Origin: an uncultured Tateyamaria sp.
GTDB taxonomy: Bacteria > Pseudomonadota > Alphaproteobacteria > Rhodobacterales > Rhodobacteraceae
Assembly (NCBI RefSeq): GCF_947487805.1
Contig: NZ_CANKXW010000001.1
Coordinates: 178,501-242,500 of the forward strand
Length of the DNA: 64,000 nucleotides
Direction of reading: 5' to 3'
Of this stretch, positions 27,147 to 37,382 are shown piece after piece. Numbering within the stretch: the stretch's first letter is position 1; each line of letters begins with the position of its first letter. Position numbers and translations under genes: made by a program. The notes under the pieces were generated by a model. The model searched no databases. It was not told where the DNA came from and saw nothing but the letters and a program-made list of their open reading frames with translations.

Positions 27147-29921
27147 ATGTGCGCGATGACGGACAAGGTGACATTCACGCTGGATGGCCAAGAGGTGCAG
27201 GCCGAGGCCGGCATGACCATTTGGGAAGTAGCCAACGGCCGTGGCCTTGTGATCCCGCATCTGTGCCACAAGCCGGCGCCCGGATATCGCCCTGACGGCA
27301 ATTGTCGCGCCTGTATGGTCGAGATCGAGGGCGAGCGGGTATTGGCCGCCTCGTGTATTCGCGAGCCTGCTGAAGGCATGGTGGTCACCACCAATTCGGC
27401 CCGTGCCGAGACAGCCCGAAAGATGGTCGTCGAGATGCTCGTGGCTGACCAGCCGGAGCGTGACGTGGCCCACGACAAGTCCGCGCATCTTTGGGACATG
27501 GCCGAGATGAACGGCGTGACGGAGAGCCGGTTTCCGAAGCTGGAAGAGGGGCGCATTCCGCTGCTGGACGATTCCCACGTGGCGATGTCGGTGAACCTTG
27601 ATGCGTGCATTCAGTGCGGTTTGTGCGTGCGGGCGTGCCGCGAGGTTCAGGTCAACGATGTTATCGGCATGGCGGGGCGCGGGCATGACGCCTATCCGAC
27701 CTTTGATTTTGCCGATCCGATGGGGGACAGCACCTGTGTGGCTTGTGGCGAGTGTGTGCAGGCGTGTCCGACGGGGGCTTTGATGCCGTCCACGGTGGTG
27801 GATGATGCGCAGGTGGGCGACAGCAAGGACTACGACAGCGAGGTCGAGAGCATTTGCCCGTTCTGTGGCGTGGGCTGTCAGATTTCGCTGAAGGTGAAGG
27901 ACGGCCGCGTCAAATATGTCGAGGGCATCAATGGCCCCGCGAACGAAGGGCGGCTTTGTGTGAAGGGGCGGTTTGGGTTCGATTACATCCACCACGATCA
28001 CCGCCTGACGAAGCCGCTGATCCGGCGCGAGGATGCGCCTGCCAAGGGGTTGAATGTGGACCCCGGTGATTGGTCGACGCATTTCCGCGAGGCATCGTGG
28101 GACGAGGCGTTGGACTTTGCCGCGAACGGCATGAAGGGGCGTGGTCGTGAGGTGGCGGGTTTTGGCTCGGCCAAGTGTACGAATGAAGAGGCCTATCTGT
28201 TCCAGAAGATGATCCGGCAGGGATTTGGCCACAACAACGTGGATCACTGCACGCGGCTGTGCCATGCGAGTTCGGTGGCGGCGTTGATGGAGAATGTGGG
28301 TTCGGGCGCTGTGACCGCGACATTCAACGAGATTGAGAACGCGGATGTGGCGATTGCGATTGGGTGTAACCCGATCGAGAACCATCCGGTGGCGGCCACA
28401 TATTTCAAGCAGTTCACCAAGCGTGGCGGCAAGCTGATCGTGATGGACCCGCGGGGGCAGGCGCTGAAGCGGTTTGCGTCGCATATGCTGCAATTCCGGC
28501 CGGGTGCGGATGTGTCGATGCTGAACGCGATCATGCATGTGATTGTGGAGGAAGGCCTCTACGACCAGCAGTATATCGACGCCTATACCGAGAACTGGGA
28601 GGCGGAGAAGGCGCATCTGGCGGGCTTTGCACCCGAAAAGATGGCCGAGATGTGCGGGATCGATGCGGAGACGCTGCGCGATGTGGCGCGGACCTTTGCC
28701 GGGGCCAAGTCGGCGATGATTTTCTGGGGCATGGGTGTGTCGCAGCACATTCACGGGACGGACAACTCGCGCTGTTTGATTTCGCTCGCGTTGATGACAG
28801 GTCAAGTGGGGCGGCCCGGTGCGGGGCTGCATCCGTTGCGGGGGCAGAACAATGTGCAGGGCGCGTCGGATGCGGGTTTGATCCCGATGTTCCTGCCGGA
28901 CTATCAGACGGTGACGGATGATGGTGTGCGGTCGGCCTTTACGGATGTCTGGGGGTCGGGCGATTTCTCGAACGAGAAAGGGCTGACCGTGACCGAGATC
29001 ATGGATGCGGTCCATGCGGATGAGATCAAGGCGATGTACATTCTGGGCGAGAACCCGGCGATGTCGGACCCGGATGTGGAACATGCGCGGGATGCATTGG
29101 CCAAGCTGGATCATCTGGTGGTGCAGGACATTTTCATCACCGAGACGGCGAACTATGCCGATGTGATCCTGCCTGCGTCGGCCTTTGCCGAAAAGACGGG
29201 GACCGTGACCAACACTAATCGTCAGGTGCAGATGGGCCGGCCTGCGGTGCCGCCGCCCGGTGAGGCGCGCGAGGATTGGTGGATCGAGGTCGAACTGGCG
29301 AAGCGGCTGGGGCTGGGTTGGGATTATCAGAGCCCGGCAGATGTGTTTGCCGAAATGAAGCTGAACATGAAGTCGCTGAACAACATCACCTGGGAGCGTT
29401 TGGAGGGGCAGAACGCGGTGACTTACCCGTCGCTCAGCCCCGAGGATCCCGGGCAGCCGATTGTGTTTGGCGACGGGTTCCCGCGGCCCGACGGGCGCGC
29501 GCGGTTCACGCCTGCGGCAGTGATCCCGCCGGATGATGTGCCGGATGCGGAGTATCCGATGATCCTGACCACCGGTCGGCAGTTGGAGCATTGGCACACC
29601 GGGTCGATGACGCGGCGGGCCACGGTGCTGGACGCGGTGGAGCCGGAAGCCAACTGTTCGTTGCATCCGAGTACTTTGCGCAAGCTGGGCGTGCCTGCGG
29701 GCGGGATGGTGCGGTTGACGACCAAACGCGGGTCGATCGAGATCATGGCGCGCGAAGATCGCGCGGTCGCACCGGACATGGTGTTCCTGCCCTTTGCCTA
29801 TGTAGAGGCGGCAGCGAACATCCTGACCAACCCGGCGGTGGATCCCTATGGCAAGATCCCCGAGTTCAAGTTTTCGGCCGTGCGCGTGGAAGCCGTGGCG
29901 GGGGCGGTTGCGGCGGAGTGA
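27147..29921 (+). CDS. Formate dehydrogenase alpha subunit (2Fe-2S, 4Fe-4S and molybdopterin domains; Cys at Mo site)
   Basis: N-terminal 2Fe-2S, CIQCGLCVRACREVQ / CVACGECVQACPTGAL clusters, CPFCGVGCQ, HCTRLCHASSVAAL; start may be the second ATG (MTDKVTF). Confidence 0.9.
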   Translation: MCAMTDKVTFTLDGQEVQAEAGMTIWEVANGRGLVIPHLCHKPAPGYRPDGNCRACMVEIEGERVLAASCIREPAEGMVVTTNSARAETARKMVVEMLVADQPERDVAHDKSAHLWDMAEMNGVTESRFPKLEEGRIPLLDDSHVAMSVNLDACIQCGLCVRACREVQVNDVIGMAGRGHDAYPTFDFADPMGDSTCVACGECVQACPTGALMPSTVVDDAQVGDSKDYDSEVESICPFCGVGCQISLKVKDGRVKYVEGINGPANEGRLCVKGRFGFDYIHHDHRLTKPLIRREDAPAKGLNVDPGDWSTHFREASWDEALDFAANGMKGRGREVAGFGSAKCTNEEAYLFQKMIRQGFGHNNVDHCTRLCHASSVAALMENVGSGAVTATFNEIENADVAIAIGCNPIENHPVAATYFKQFTKRGGKLIVMDPRGQALKRFASHMLQFRPGADVSMLNAIMHVIVEEGLYDQQYIDAYTENWEAEKAHLAGFAPEKMAEMCGIDAETLRDVARTFAGAKSAMIFWGMGVSQHIHGTDNSRCLISLALMTGQVGRPGAGLHPLRGQNNVQGASDAGLIPMFLPDYQTVTDDGVRSAFTDVWGSGDFSNEKGLTVTEIMDAVHADEIKAMYILGENPAMSDPDVEHARDALAKLDHLVVQDIFITETANYADVILPASAFAEKTGTVTNTNRQVQMGRPAVPPPGEAREDWWIEVELAKRLGLGWDYQSPADVFAEMKLNMKSLNNITWERLEGQNAVTYPSLSPEDPGQPIVFGDGFPRPDGRARFTPAAVIPPDDVPDAEYPMILTTGRQLEHWHTGSMTRRATVLDAVEPEANCSLHPSTLRKLGVPAGGMVRLTTKRGSIEIMAREDRAVAPDMVFLPFAYVEAAANILTNPAVDPYGKIPEFKFSAVRVEAVAGAVAAE

Positions 29922-29965
29922 CCCACAGGCGCGCCTGACGGCGCACGCGATTTTGTCTTGTGAAT

Positions 29966-30015
29966 GAGGGGTTTCACCCCTCAAACTCCCCAAGGTATTT
30001 TGGGCGAAAGGAAAG
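29966..30015 (+). repeat. Dispersed hairpin+tail element, diverged copy 3
   Basis: GAGGGGTTTCACCCCTC hairpin then CCCCAAGGTATTTTGGGCGAAAGGAAAG. Confidence 0.4.
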
Positions 30016-30022
30016 CTGTGCG

Positions 30023-31216
30023 GTGGTGAACCCCGAACGGTTCTTGCAGGATTTGCAGGATCTGCGGCGCTTTGGTGCCGCGGGTGTGGGCAAGGGTGTT
30101 GTGCGGCCAGCCTATAGTGACGCGGATATGGCGGCGCGCGATTGGCTGGCGGAGCGTATGGATGCGGCAGGGTTGCACGTGCAGTGCGATGCGATGGGCA
30201 ATCTGTTTGGTTTGGCGGGTGCGCCATCGTTGCTGTTGGGCTCACATTCGGACAGCCAGCCTCAGGGCGGGTGGCTGGATGGGGCGTTGGGTGTGGTGGC
30301 GGCGCTTGAAGTGGCGCGGGCCAGTGTCGAAGCGGGCGGGCCTGCGATTTCGGTTGTGTCCTTTCAGGATGAGGAAGGCCGTTTCGGCGTCACAACAGGA
30401 TCGAACGTGTGGTCTGGTGGTTTGTCCCTCGGGGATGCAGATGAGTTGTTGGATCATGACGGTGTGACGCTTGGCTCGGCGCGTCAGGCGGTGGGGGATC
30501 GGGTGACAGGTGCCGTTGATCCCGCACAATTCACCGGGTTTGTCGAATTGCATATTGAACAAGGGGCGACGCTGGATTCAGCGGGCGAGCGGATTGGCGT
30601 TGTGACGGACATCGTTGGTATCCGCGACCGGGTGATCACGCTGACCGGGCAGCAGAACCATGCGGGCACCACGGCCATGGCGCTGCGGCGGGATGCGTTT
30701 CAGGGGTTGGTTGCGTATTCGTCGCGGTTGAACGACCGGTTGCGCAATGTGGTGACGCCGCAGAGTGTCTGGACCATTGGCCATGTGTCGGTTGCGCCCA
30801 ATGCGTCGTCTATTGTGCCGGGTGAGGTGCGGTTTTCGATGCAGTGGCGTGACGGCGATCCGGTTCGTTTGGCACGGATGGAGGCAGTGATCGACGAGGT
30901 GCTGAGCGAAGTGGCCGCCGAGATGGAACTGGGTGTCGAGAAAGGGCCGCTGTTGGGCCTGGAGCCTGTGGCGATGGATGCAGGCTTGCGCGCGCGGCTT
31001 GAGGCAGGGGCCGAAGCCGTGGCCCCGGGCCGGTGGCGGACCATGCCGTCCGGTGCCTTGCATGATGCCACCAATGTCGCGCGACTGATGCCGGTTGCGA
31101 TGCTGTTCGTGCCGTCCATTGGCGGGATCAGCCATGCCTTTGACGAAGACACGGCCGAACCCGATCTGGTTGCCGGGCTGCGCGTTCTCGCGCATGCGGC
31201 GGGGTTGAACGCCTAA
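30023..31216 (+). CDS. M20-family Zn-dependent hydrolase (allantoate/carbamoyl amidohydrolase-like)
   Basis: [64 protein letters not shown] start inferred. Confidence 0.87.
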   Translation: MVNPERFLQDLQDLRRFGAAGVGKGVVRPAYSDADMAARDWLAERMDAAGLHVQCDAMGNLFGLAGAPSLLLGSHSDSQPQGGWLDGALGVVAALEVARASVEAGGPAISVVSFQDEEGRFGVTTGSNVWSGGLSLGDADELLDHDGVTLGSARQAVGDRVTGAVDPAQFTGFVELHIEQGATLDSAGERIGVVTDIVGIRDRVITLTGQQNHAGTTAMALRRDAFQGLVAYSSRLNDRLRNVVTPQSVWTIGHVSVAPNASSIVPGEVRFSMQWRDGDPVRLARMEAVIDEVLSEVAAEMELGVEKGPLLGLEPVAMDAGLRARLEAGAEAVAPGRWRTMPSGALHDATNVARLMPVAMLFVPSIGGISHAFDEDTAEPDLVAGLRVLAHAAGLNA

Positions 31217-31935
31217 GGGTAGGCCCCGTGGCGCATCAGGTGCCAACCGAGGCCAAGCCGTTCCAGCACCCACCAGCCCATGCTGATCAACACCCAGACA
31301 AAGATCGCGCCCAGCACCCACATGGCCACGTAGAGAATGTCGGCGACCCCTTCGGCGAGGCGGCGTTGTGCGCCGGAGAGCGCCTGGGCACGGTTGGTGA
31401 ATTCGCGGGCTTGGGCGCGGAAGCTTTCGGCGAGCGGCTTGAGCTTGTTCACTTCGGCGAGGGTTTCGTCGACGGTTTTGCTGATCTTGGCGAACTCGGC
31501 GCGGGGTTCCTTGAAGGCCTCGCGCAGGCCCGCGTTGATCGTGTCGCCCAGTCCTTTGAACACGTTGATCTTGCCGACGCACTTGCTGATCTTGGTGATC
31601 TTGCAGTCGCCGAATTTCGGGATCGGGATGTTGAGGGCGGGGATGCTGATCTTGAAGTTGGTCAGGGGTTCGACGAGGTTTTGCACCGCGTCTGCGGCCT
31701 CGCCTGCGTTGGCCTGAACCAGTTTGGCGGTGGCGTCGACGGTGCGCGCGGCCTCCTGGGCGTGGCTGGCCAGCTGCCGTGCATCGGTGATCAGTTGATT
31801 GACCGGCGGGGCCAGTTCGGCGCGGATGGTGCCGTAGAGGGCGTTGAAGAACACGCCGAGGCCGAGGATCAGGACAAATGGTAGGAGCGTGTTGAGTATG
31901 AGGGCAAAGCCCTTGAAACGAAGTGCGGAAGACAT
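31213..31935 (-). CDS. Hypothetical membrane protein with two TM segments and a coiled coil
   Basis: N- and C-terminal TM segments; helical middle ([42 protein letters not shown]). Confidence 0.65.
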   Translation of the reverse strand: MSSALRFKGFALILNTLLPFVLILGLGVFFNALYGTIRAELAPPVNQLITDARQLASHAQEAARTVDATAKLVQANAGEAADAVQNLVEPLTNFKISIPALNIPIPKFGDCKITKISKCVGKINVFKGLGDTINAGLREAFKEPRAEFAKISKTVDETLAEVNKLKPLAESFRAQAREFTNRAQALSGAQRRLAEGVADILYVAMWVLGAIFVWVLISMGWWVLERLGLGWHLMRHGAYP

Positions 31936-32025
31936 GGTGTGGCCCTTTCGGGGGGAGGAATGCCTGACCTTAGGGCAACCCGCACGGGATATGATAGTCA
32001 GGTATTCCGGGCCATTGGGCGCAGA

Positions 32026-32250
32026 TCAGGACAGGACGTATCCACGGCGCAGCGCGCGTTCACGGTATTTGTCGGCTGCCGCGGACGCGCCGCGCAGATC
32101 GCCGTGACAGAAGATCAGGCGGTTCGGGGTGCCGCCGCGCAGGCCCCATTCGATCACGACGGAGGCCTCGGTGAACAGGTTGAACGCGATTTCCACGCGG
32201 TAGTACCGGACGTGTTTGCGACAGGTGCGATATAGCAGGGCCTCTACCAT
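32026..32250 (-). CDS. WGR domain-containing small protein
   Basis: RYYRVEIAFNLFTEASVVIEWGLRGGTPNRLIFCHGD; stand-alone WGR-like domain, 74 aa. Confidence 0.75.
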   Translation of the reverse strand: MVEALLYRTCRKHVRYYRVEIAFNLFTEASVVIEWGLRGGTPNRLIFCHGDLRGASAAADKYRERALRRGYVLS

Positions 32251-32317
32251 GGGGCGAATATAGCAGAGTTTTCGTCATCGCAAAGAGGGCGCGTGTCGCC
32301 ATGTCCTGAGTGGTCTG

Positions 32318-33019
32318 TCATGCCCAGTTCACATCGCCCAGAAAGATGTACCCGGCCCCGTAGATCGTCTTGATCAGGCGCGGGTTCTTGGGGTCTTCGC
32401 GCAGCTTGGTACGCAGGCGGCTGATCCGGACGTCCATGGCGCGGTCAAAGCTTTCGCCCGCCGCGCCGCCCAGCATTTCCTGCATTTGCGCGCGGCTGAT
32501 GAGGCGTTTGGGGGCCTCGAGGAAGAGGCGCAGCACCTCGCCCTCGGCATGGGAGAAGGTGGTTTGCACGCCTGCATCGTCGGTGAGCGTGTAACTGTCA
32601 AAGGACGCCGTCCAGCCGTTGAAACGTGCGGTCTGGCCGGGATGGGCGACGGCCTTGGGCGTGCGGAGGCGGACGCGGATTCGGGCCACGACCTCGGCGG
32701 GATCGAAGGGTTTGATGATATAGTCGTCCGCCCCCAGTTCGAGCCCGGTCACCCGGTCCTGCACCTGCGCGCGGCCCGAGATGATGATGACGGCGGCCCC
32801 CTGTTCAAGTGCGAGCTTGTGCACCAACGTCAGGCCGTCGGTGTCCGGCAGACCGAGATCGACAAGGCACACATCGGGTTTGTGAGTTTTCAACGCCGCC
32901 TCGAACGCAGCGGCGCGGGAAAAGGACAGGGTGCGGAAACCGGCCTCTTCGAGGGCGTCCGACAGGATCGTGCGGATTGCGGGTTCGTCGTCGAGGATGG
33001 TGACAAGCGGCTGGGTCAT
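32318..33019 (-). CDS. OmpR-family response regulator
   Basis: Receiver (TILDDEPAIR, CLVDLGLPDTDGL, LGADDYIIKPFD) plus C-terminal wHTH (MDVRISRLRTKLREDPKNPRLIKTIYGAGYIF). Confidence 0.93.
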   Translation of the reverse strand: MTQPLVTILDDEPAIRTILSDALEEAGFRTLSFSRAAAFEAALKTHKPDVCLVDLGLPDTDGLTLVHKLALEQGAAVIIISGRAQVQDRVTGLELGADDYIIKPFDPAEVVARIRVRLRTPKAVAHPGQTARFNGWTASFDSYTLTDDAGVQTTFSHAEGEVLRLFLEAPKRLISRAQMQEMLGGAAGESFDRAMDVRISRLRTKLREDPKNPRLIKTIYGAGYIFLGDVNWA

Positions 33020-34908
33020 GCGGCATCTGCCTGCAACAGGGCCTGAAGGTCTGCGGCCTCGAATGGTTTGCGCAGCACCGGTGCGCTGCGGGTGGCCTGT
33101 TGAAAGGTCGGATCGGTTGGCGGCAGAGAGGTCATGAGGATCACCGGCAGATCGTGGCCCAGTTGGCGGGCCAGATCGACCCCTGTGCGGCTGCCCGCGC
33201 CGAGGTTGATGTCCGACAGGACCAGCCCGATGTCAGGCAGATCGGCGGTGAGCGCGATGGCCTCGTCCACGCCTGCGGCCTCGATTACGGCGTGACCCAG
33301 ACCCATCAGCATATCCCGGTAGTGCATGCGCAGGTCCGGATCATCCTCGACGAGCAGAACCAGCGCGCCCGCCAGCTGAGGGGCGGGGCGCAGCGGCAGG
33401 CGCAAGCGTACCCGTGCGCCGGTCTCGGCCTTGCCAAGCTTGAGGTCGCCGCCTGCGCGTTTGGTCATGTCGTACACCATGGGCAGGCCAAGGCCGGACC
33501 CCTCGCTGCCCTTGGTGGTAAAGAAAGGGTCAAAGCCATGCGTCAGCGCTTCATCGGAGAACCCCGGCCCGGTGTCGGATACGTTGAACTCCAGCCAGGT
33601 GTCGTGCACGGATTGCGCGGTGACGGTGATGTCTCCTGCGGTGCCGCAGGCGTCGCGGGCGTTGAGGATGAGGTTGAGCAGGCTGTCCTTGACCAGGCCG
33701 GGGTCGATCATTTGCGGCCCTGTCACATCCGCATGTGTGGTCAGGGTCACGCCGTCCGGCAAGGTGGAGCGGGCCATGGTCTGCACATCGCCAAGCAGTG
33801 TCCGGATGTCGGTGGCCACGGGCCGCATTGCGCGCCCGGCAGTCATGTCGGCCAGCGCATTCAGCAATTCGCCGCCGCGCCGCGAGGCCGACAATGTGCC
33901 GTCGATCAGGTCCTGCGCGCCGGGTGGCAGATCGTCCATACGCGCCAGTTTCGATTGCAGGCCGAGGATGATCGTCAGCAGGTTGGAAAAGTCATGCGCC
34001 ATGCCCGATGTCATCTGGGCCGCCAACGTGCGGCGGCGGTTTTGTTGCAGGGCGACACGGGCCTGGGTTTCTTCGGTGATGTCCATCGACAGGATGTAGA
34101 CGCCCCCGGATGTTTCGGGGGTAAAGGCCACGCGGATGCGGCGCGCGCTGGCCTCGTCGGTGAATTCGAACACCGATGCTTCGCCCTTGTAGGCGCGGGT
34201 GAGGTTTGGCACGATCCGGCCATAGGCAAAGGCCCCTAGCGCATCCGAGATGTGTTGCCCGACGATATCCGTGGGCCGGTTCGGGATCACAGAGCCAAGC
34301 CGTCTGTTCGAAAATGTATAGTGCCCGGATGCGTCCACATGGGCGATATGGGCGGGCATCATTTCGGTGGTCAGACGGGTGCGCGCCTCGGTCCGGGTCA
34401 ACTGGCGCTTGGCCTCTTCGAGTGCGGAGACGGTGGCGGCCAGCTGGCGGTTGGTGGCGCTGAGCGCTTCGGTATGTTGCAGGACCTGATCGCTGAGTTC
34501 GGTGGCGCGGGCGCGCAAGAGCGCTTCCTGGGACTTGGTGTGCGAGATGTCCGTATAGACGGTGACCCAGCCACCTTGCGGCAGGGGGGATCCTTCGACG
34601 CTGATGGTGCGGCCGTTGGCGCGGGTACGCTCCATGTAATGCGGCTCGAACGCGAGGGCCTGATCGACGCGTTCCTGTACGAAGGTGTCGACATCATCCA
34701 CCGGCCCGTATTCGCCACGGAGGGCCAGATGGGTGATTGTCTGGCGAAAGGTCGACCCGGGCGTGACCAACGCGTCGGGCAGGTCGAACATCTGCTGGAA
34801 TGGCGCGTTGCACACCGCAAGCCGCAAATCACGGTCGTAGATCGTCAACGCCTGCGCGATCAGGTTCAGGCCGGAGGCCGTGAGGGACGCTGTGTGATCC
34901 TGTGCCAT
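33016..34908 (-). CDS. Hybrid PAS histidine kinase with C-terminal receiver domain
   Basis: PAS domains; MAHDFSNLLTIILGL H-box; NLILNARDAC, FSDEALTHGFDPFFTTKGSEGSGLGLPMVYD; C-terminal REC; ATGA overlap with the response regulator. Confidence 0.93.
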   Translation of the reverse strand: MAQDHTASLTASGLNLIAQALTIYDRDLRLAVCNAPFQQMFDLPDALVTPGSTFRQTITHLALRGEYGPVDDVDTFVQERVDQALAFEPHYMERTRANGRTISVEGSPLPQGGWVTVYTDISHTKSQEALLRARATELSDQVLQHTEALSATNRQLAATVSALEEAKRQLTRTEARTRLTTEMMPAHIAHVDASGHYTFSNRRLGSVIPNRPTDIVGQHISDALGAFAYGRIVPNLTRAYKGEASVFEFTDEASARRIRVAFTPETSGGVYILSMDITEETQARVALQQNRRRTLAAQMTSGMAHDFSNLLTIILGLQSKLARMDDLPPGAQDLIDGTLSASRRGGELLNALADMTAGRAMRPVATDIRTLLGDVQTMARSTLPDGVTLTTHADVTGPQMIDPGLVKDSLLNLILNARDACGTAGDITVTAQSVHDTWLEFNVSDTGPGFSDEALTHGFDPFFTTKGSEGSGLGLPMVYDMTKRAGGDLKLGKAETGARVRLRLPLRPAPQLAGALVLLVEDDPDLRMHYRDMLMGLGHAVIEAAGVDEAIALTADLPDIGLVLSDINLGAGSRTGVDLARQLGHDLPVILMTSLPPTDPTFQQATRSAPVLRKPFEAADLQALLQADAA

Positions 34909-35102
34909 GCAACATGGCTAGCACTGTCACGGACCCGCGCACAACGCTGTCGGACGGGCTGTTACAATTCGTAAGGTTTGGGAAAACATCAGGAAAAAGT
35001 TGACGTGGAAGGTATGAGCGACATCCTTAGGAGACGGATAAGAATCGCCTGAGCGATCGAACGCGACCCCGGCCAGTCGGGGCGTGTCTGGGAGGAAAGA
35101 AG

Positions 35103-37073
35103 TTGGTTGAAACGCCTAATGGCGCGCCGGGCCTTGCGTCCGTGCCTGCGCTTTTGCACCGCAACGCGACCCAGTTCGGCAGCGCCCCTGCCTATCGGGA
35201 AAAGGAATTCGGGATCTGGCAAAGCTGGACCTGGGCCGAAACGCGCGACGAGATCGAGGCGCTGGCCCTTGGCCTGATCGATCTGGGCGTGGCCGAAGGC
35301 GACTTTGTCGCCGTGATCGGACGCAACCGGCCCTACCTCTATTGGTCGATGATGGCCGTACAGATGTGCGGCGCGGTGCCTGTGCCCTTGTATCAGGACG
35401 CTGCGGCCGAAGAGATGGCCTATACCCTCGGTCACTGTGGCGCGCGGTTCGTGATCGTGGGCGATCAGGAGCAGGTCGACAAGGTCATCGAAGTGCAAGC
35501 CGAGTTGCCCAATTTCGAGCAGATGATCTATCTCGACCCGCGGGGGTTGCGGAAGTACGATCATTCCAAGCTGCATCAGTATTCCACCGTGCAGGAGACC
35601 GGGCGCGCCAAGCGGGATGCGCTGGCGCCCGAGATGGCCAAGCGCATCGACAAGCTGGATTACGACAGCACTTGCGTGATGCTGTATACCTCTGGCACGA
35701 CCGGCAAGCCCAAGGGCGTTGTGCTGAGCAATCGCAACGTGATCGAGACGTCGAAATCCTCGTCCGAGTTCGACGGGCTGCGGCAGACGGATGACATTCT
35801 GGCCTATCTGCCGATGGCATGGGTGGGCGATTTCATCTTTTCCGTGGGCCAGGCTCTGTGGACCGGGTTTTGCACGAACTGCCCCGAGAGTGCCGAGACC
35901 ATGCACGTGGACCTGCGCGAGATCGGGCCGACCTATTACTTTGCCCCGCCGCGCGTGTTCGAAGGTCAGCTGACCAATGTGATGATCCGGATGGAGGATG
36001 CGGGCAAGTTCAAGCAGCGCATGTTCCACTATTTCATGGACCACGCGCGCAAGGTGGGCCCCGCCATTCTGGACGGAAAGTCCGTGGGTCTTGGGGACCG
36101 TCTGAAATACGCGCTGGGCGAGTTGATGGTTTACGGCCCGCTGAAAAACACGCTTGGGTTCAGCCGTGTGCGCGTGGGCTATACCGCGGGTGAGGCGATT
36201 GGGCCGGAGATCTTTGATTTTTACCGGTCGATGGGGATCAACCTCAAACAGCTATATGGTCAGACCGAAGCGACGGTATTCATCACCGCACAGCCCGATG
36301 GTGAGGTGCGCAGCGACACGGTGGGTGTGCAATGCCCCGGTGTGGAATTGAAAATCGAGCCCAATGGCGAGGTGTTTTACCGGTCGCCCGGCGTGTTCGT
36401 GGAGTATTACAAGAACCCCGAGAGCACGGCGGACACCAAGGACGCGGAAGGCTGGGTTGCGACGGGTGATGCGGGGTTCATCGAGGAAGACACCGGGCAT
36501 CTGCGCATCATCGACCGGGCCAAGGATGTGGGTCAGATGGCCTCTGGTGCGCTGTTCGCGCCGAAATACGTGGAAAACAAGCTCAAGTTCTTTCCCAACA
36601 TTCTGGAGGCGGTTGTGTTCGGCAATGGCCGGGACGAATGCACGGCCTTTATCAACATCGACCTGACGGCGGTGGGCAACTGGGCGGAGCGGAACAATAT
36701 CGGGTACGCGTCCTATCAGGAACTGGCACAGCATCCGCAGGTTCTGGCCACGATCCAGTCACATGTCGAAGAGGTGAATGCGTCCGTGGCGCAGGACGAG
36801 ATGTTGTCGGGATGCCAGGTGCACCGGTTTGTCGTGTTGCACAAGGAACTGGATGCGGATGACGGTGAGTTGACGCGGACCCGCAAGGTGCGTCGCCGGA
36901 TCATCGAAGAGAAATACGCGGACATCATTGCGGCGCTCTATGATGGGTCATCCAACGTGTCGACGGTGACCGAGGTGACCTATGAGGATGGGCGCAAAGG
37001 GTCGATTTCGGCGACACTGGAAATCAGGTCGGCGGCGACATCTGCGGTTGTGACAAAGATGGCGGCGGAGTGA
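35103..37073 (+). CDS. AMP-dependent long-chain acyl-CoA synthetase/ligase
   Basis: CVMLYTSGTTGKPKGVVLSNRN; GQTEATVFITAQ; TTG start after GGGAGGAAAG SD. Confidence 0.92.
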   Translation: MVETPNGAPGLASVPALLHRNATQFGSAPAYREKEFGIWQSWTWAETRDEIEALALGLIDLGVAEGDFVAVIGRNRPYLYWSMMAVQMCGAVPVPLYQDAAAEEMAYTLGHCGARFVIVGDQEQVDKVIEVQAELPNFEQMIYLDPRGLRKYDHSKLHQYSTVQETGRAKRDALAPEMAKRIDKLDYDSTCVMLYTSGTTGKPKGVVLSNRNVIETSKSSSEFDGLRQTDDILAYLPMAWVGDFIFSVGQALWTGFCTNCPESAETMHVDLREIGPTYYFAPPRVFEGQLTNVMIRMEDAGKFKQRMFHYFMDHARKVGPAILDGKSVGLGDRLKYALGELMVYGPLKNTLGFSRVRVGYTAGEAIGPEIFDFYRSMGINLKQLYGQTEATVFITAQPDGEVRSDTVGVQCPGVELKIEPNGEVFYRSPGVFVEYYKNPESTADTKDAEGWVATGDAGFIEEDTGHLRIIDRAKDVGQMASGALFAPKYVENKLKFFPNILEAVVFGNGRDECTAFINIDLTAVGNWAERNNIGYASYQELAQHPQVLATIQSHVEEVNASVAQDEMLSGCQVHRFVVLHKELDADDGELTRTRKVRRRIIEEKYADIIAALYDGSSNVSTVTEVTYEDGRKGSISATLEIRSAATSAVVTKMAAE

Positions 37074-37132
37074 TGATGCGTGACGCTCGCCCTTCGGGCA
37101 TCGCCCCACCCACCATCCCTTGGGCGTTGGTG

Positions 37133-37297
37133 TCAGGTGTCGAAGACGTGGCGCACCGCACAGCGCAGGCGGTTGTCACCGGTGAAGGCGCCGATGCTGT
37201 TGCGCATGACCGCGCGGGTCTGTCGGGCACTGAGGCCCTTGCGGCGGCAGTCGAAGGCGAGTTTCAGCAGATAGCGGCGTTCAAGTGCGTCAAACAT
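37133..37297 (-). CDS. Small hypothetical protein
   Basis: MFDALERRYLLKLAFDCRRKGLSARQTRAVMRNSIGAFTGDNRLRCAVRHVFDT; convergent with the acyl-CoA ligase; SD-like GGAGGGT upstream. Confidence 0.4.
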   Translation of the reverse strand: MFDALERRYLLKLAFDCRRKGLSARQTRAVMRNSIGAFTGDNRLRCAVRHVFDT

Positions 37298-37382
37298 GAT
37301 GGACCCTCCGATACAGGTTGGTCCGAGCATGCGCATAAATTGGTTAACATGCCCCCAATGCGGCGGGCGATGGAGGCGGATC

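Noticed and set aside
27015-30245. 1076-aa minus-strand ORF
   Set aside because: Antisense to formate dehydrogenase; low-complexity His/Arg/Pro-rich translation with no recognisable domain.
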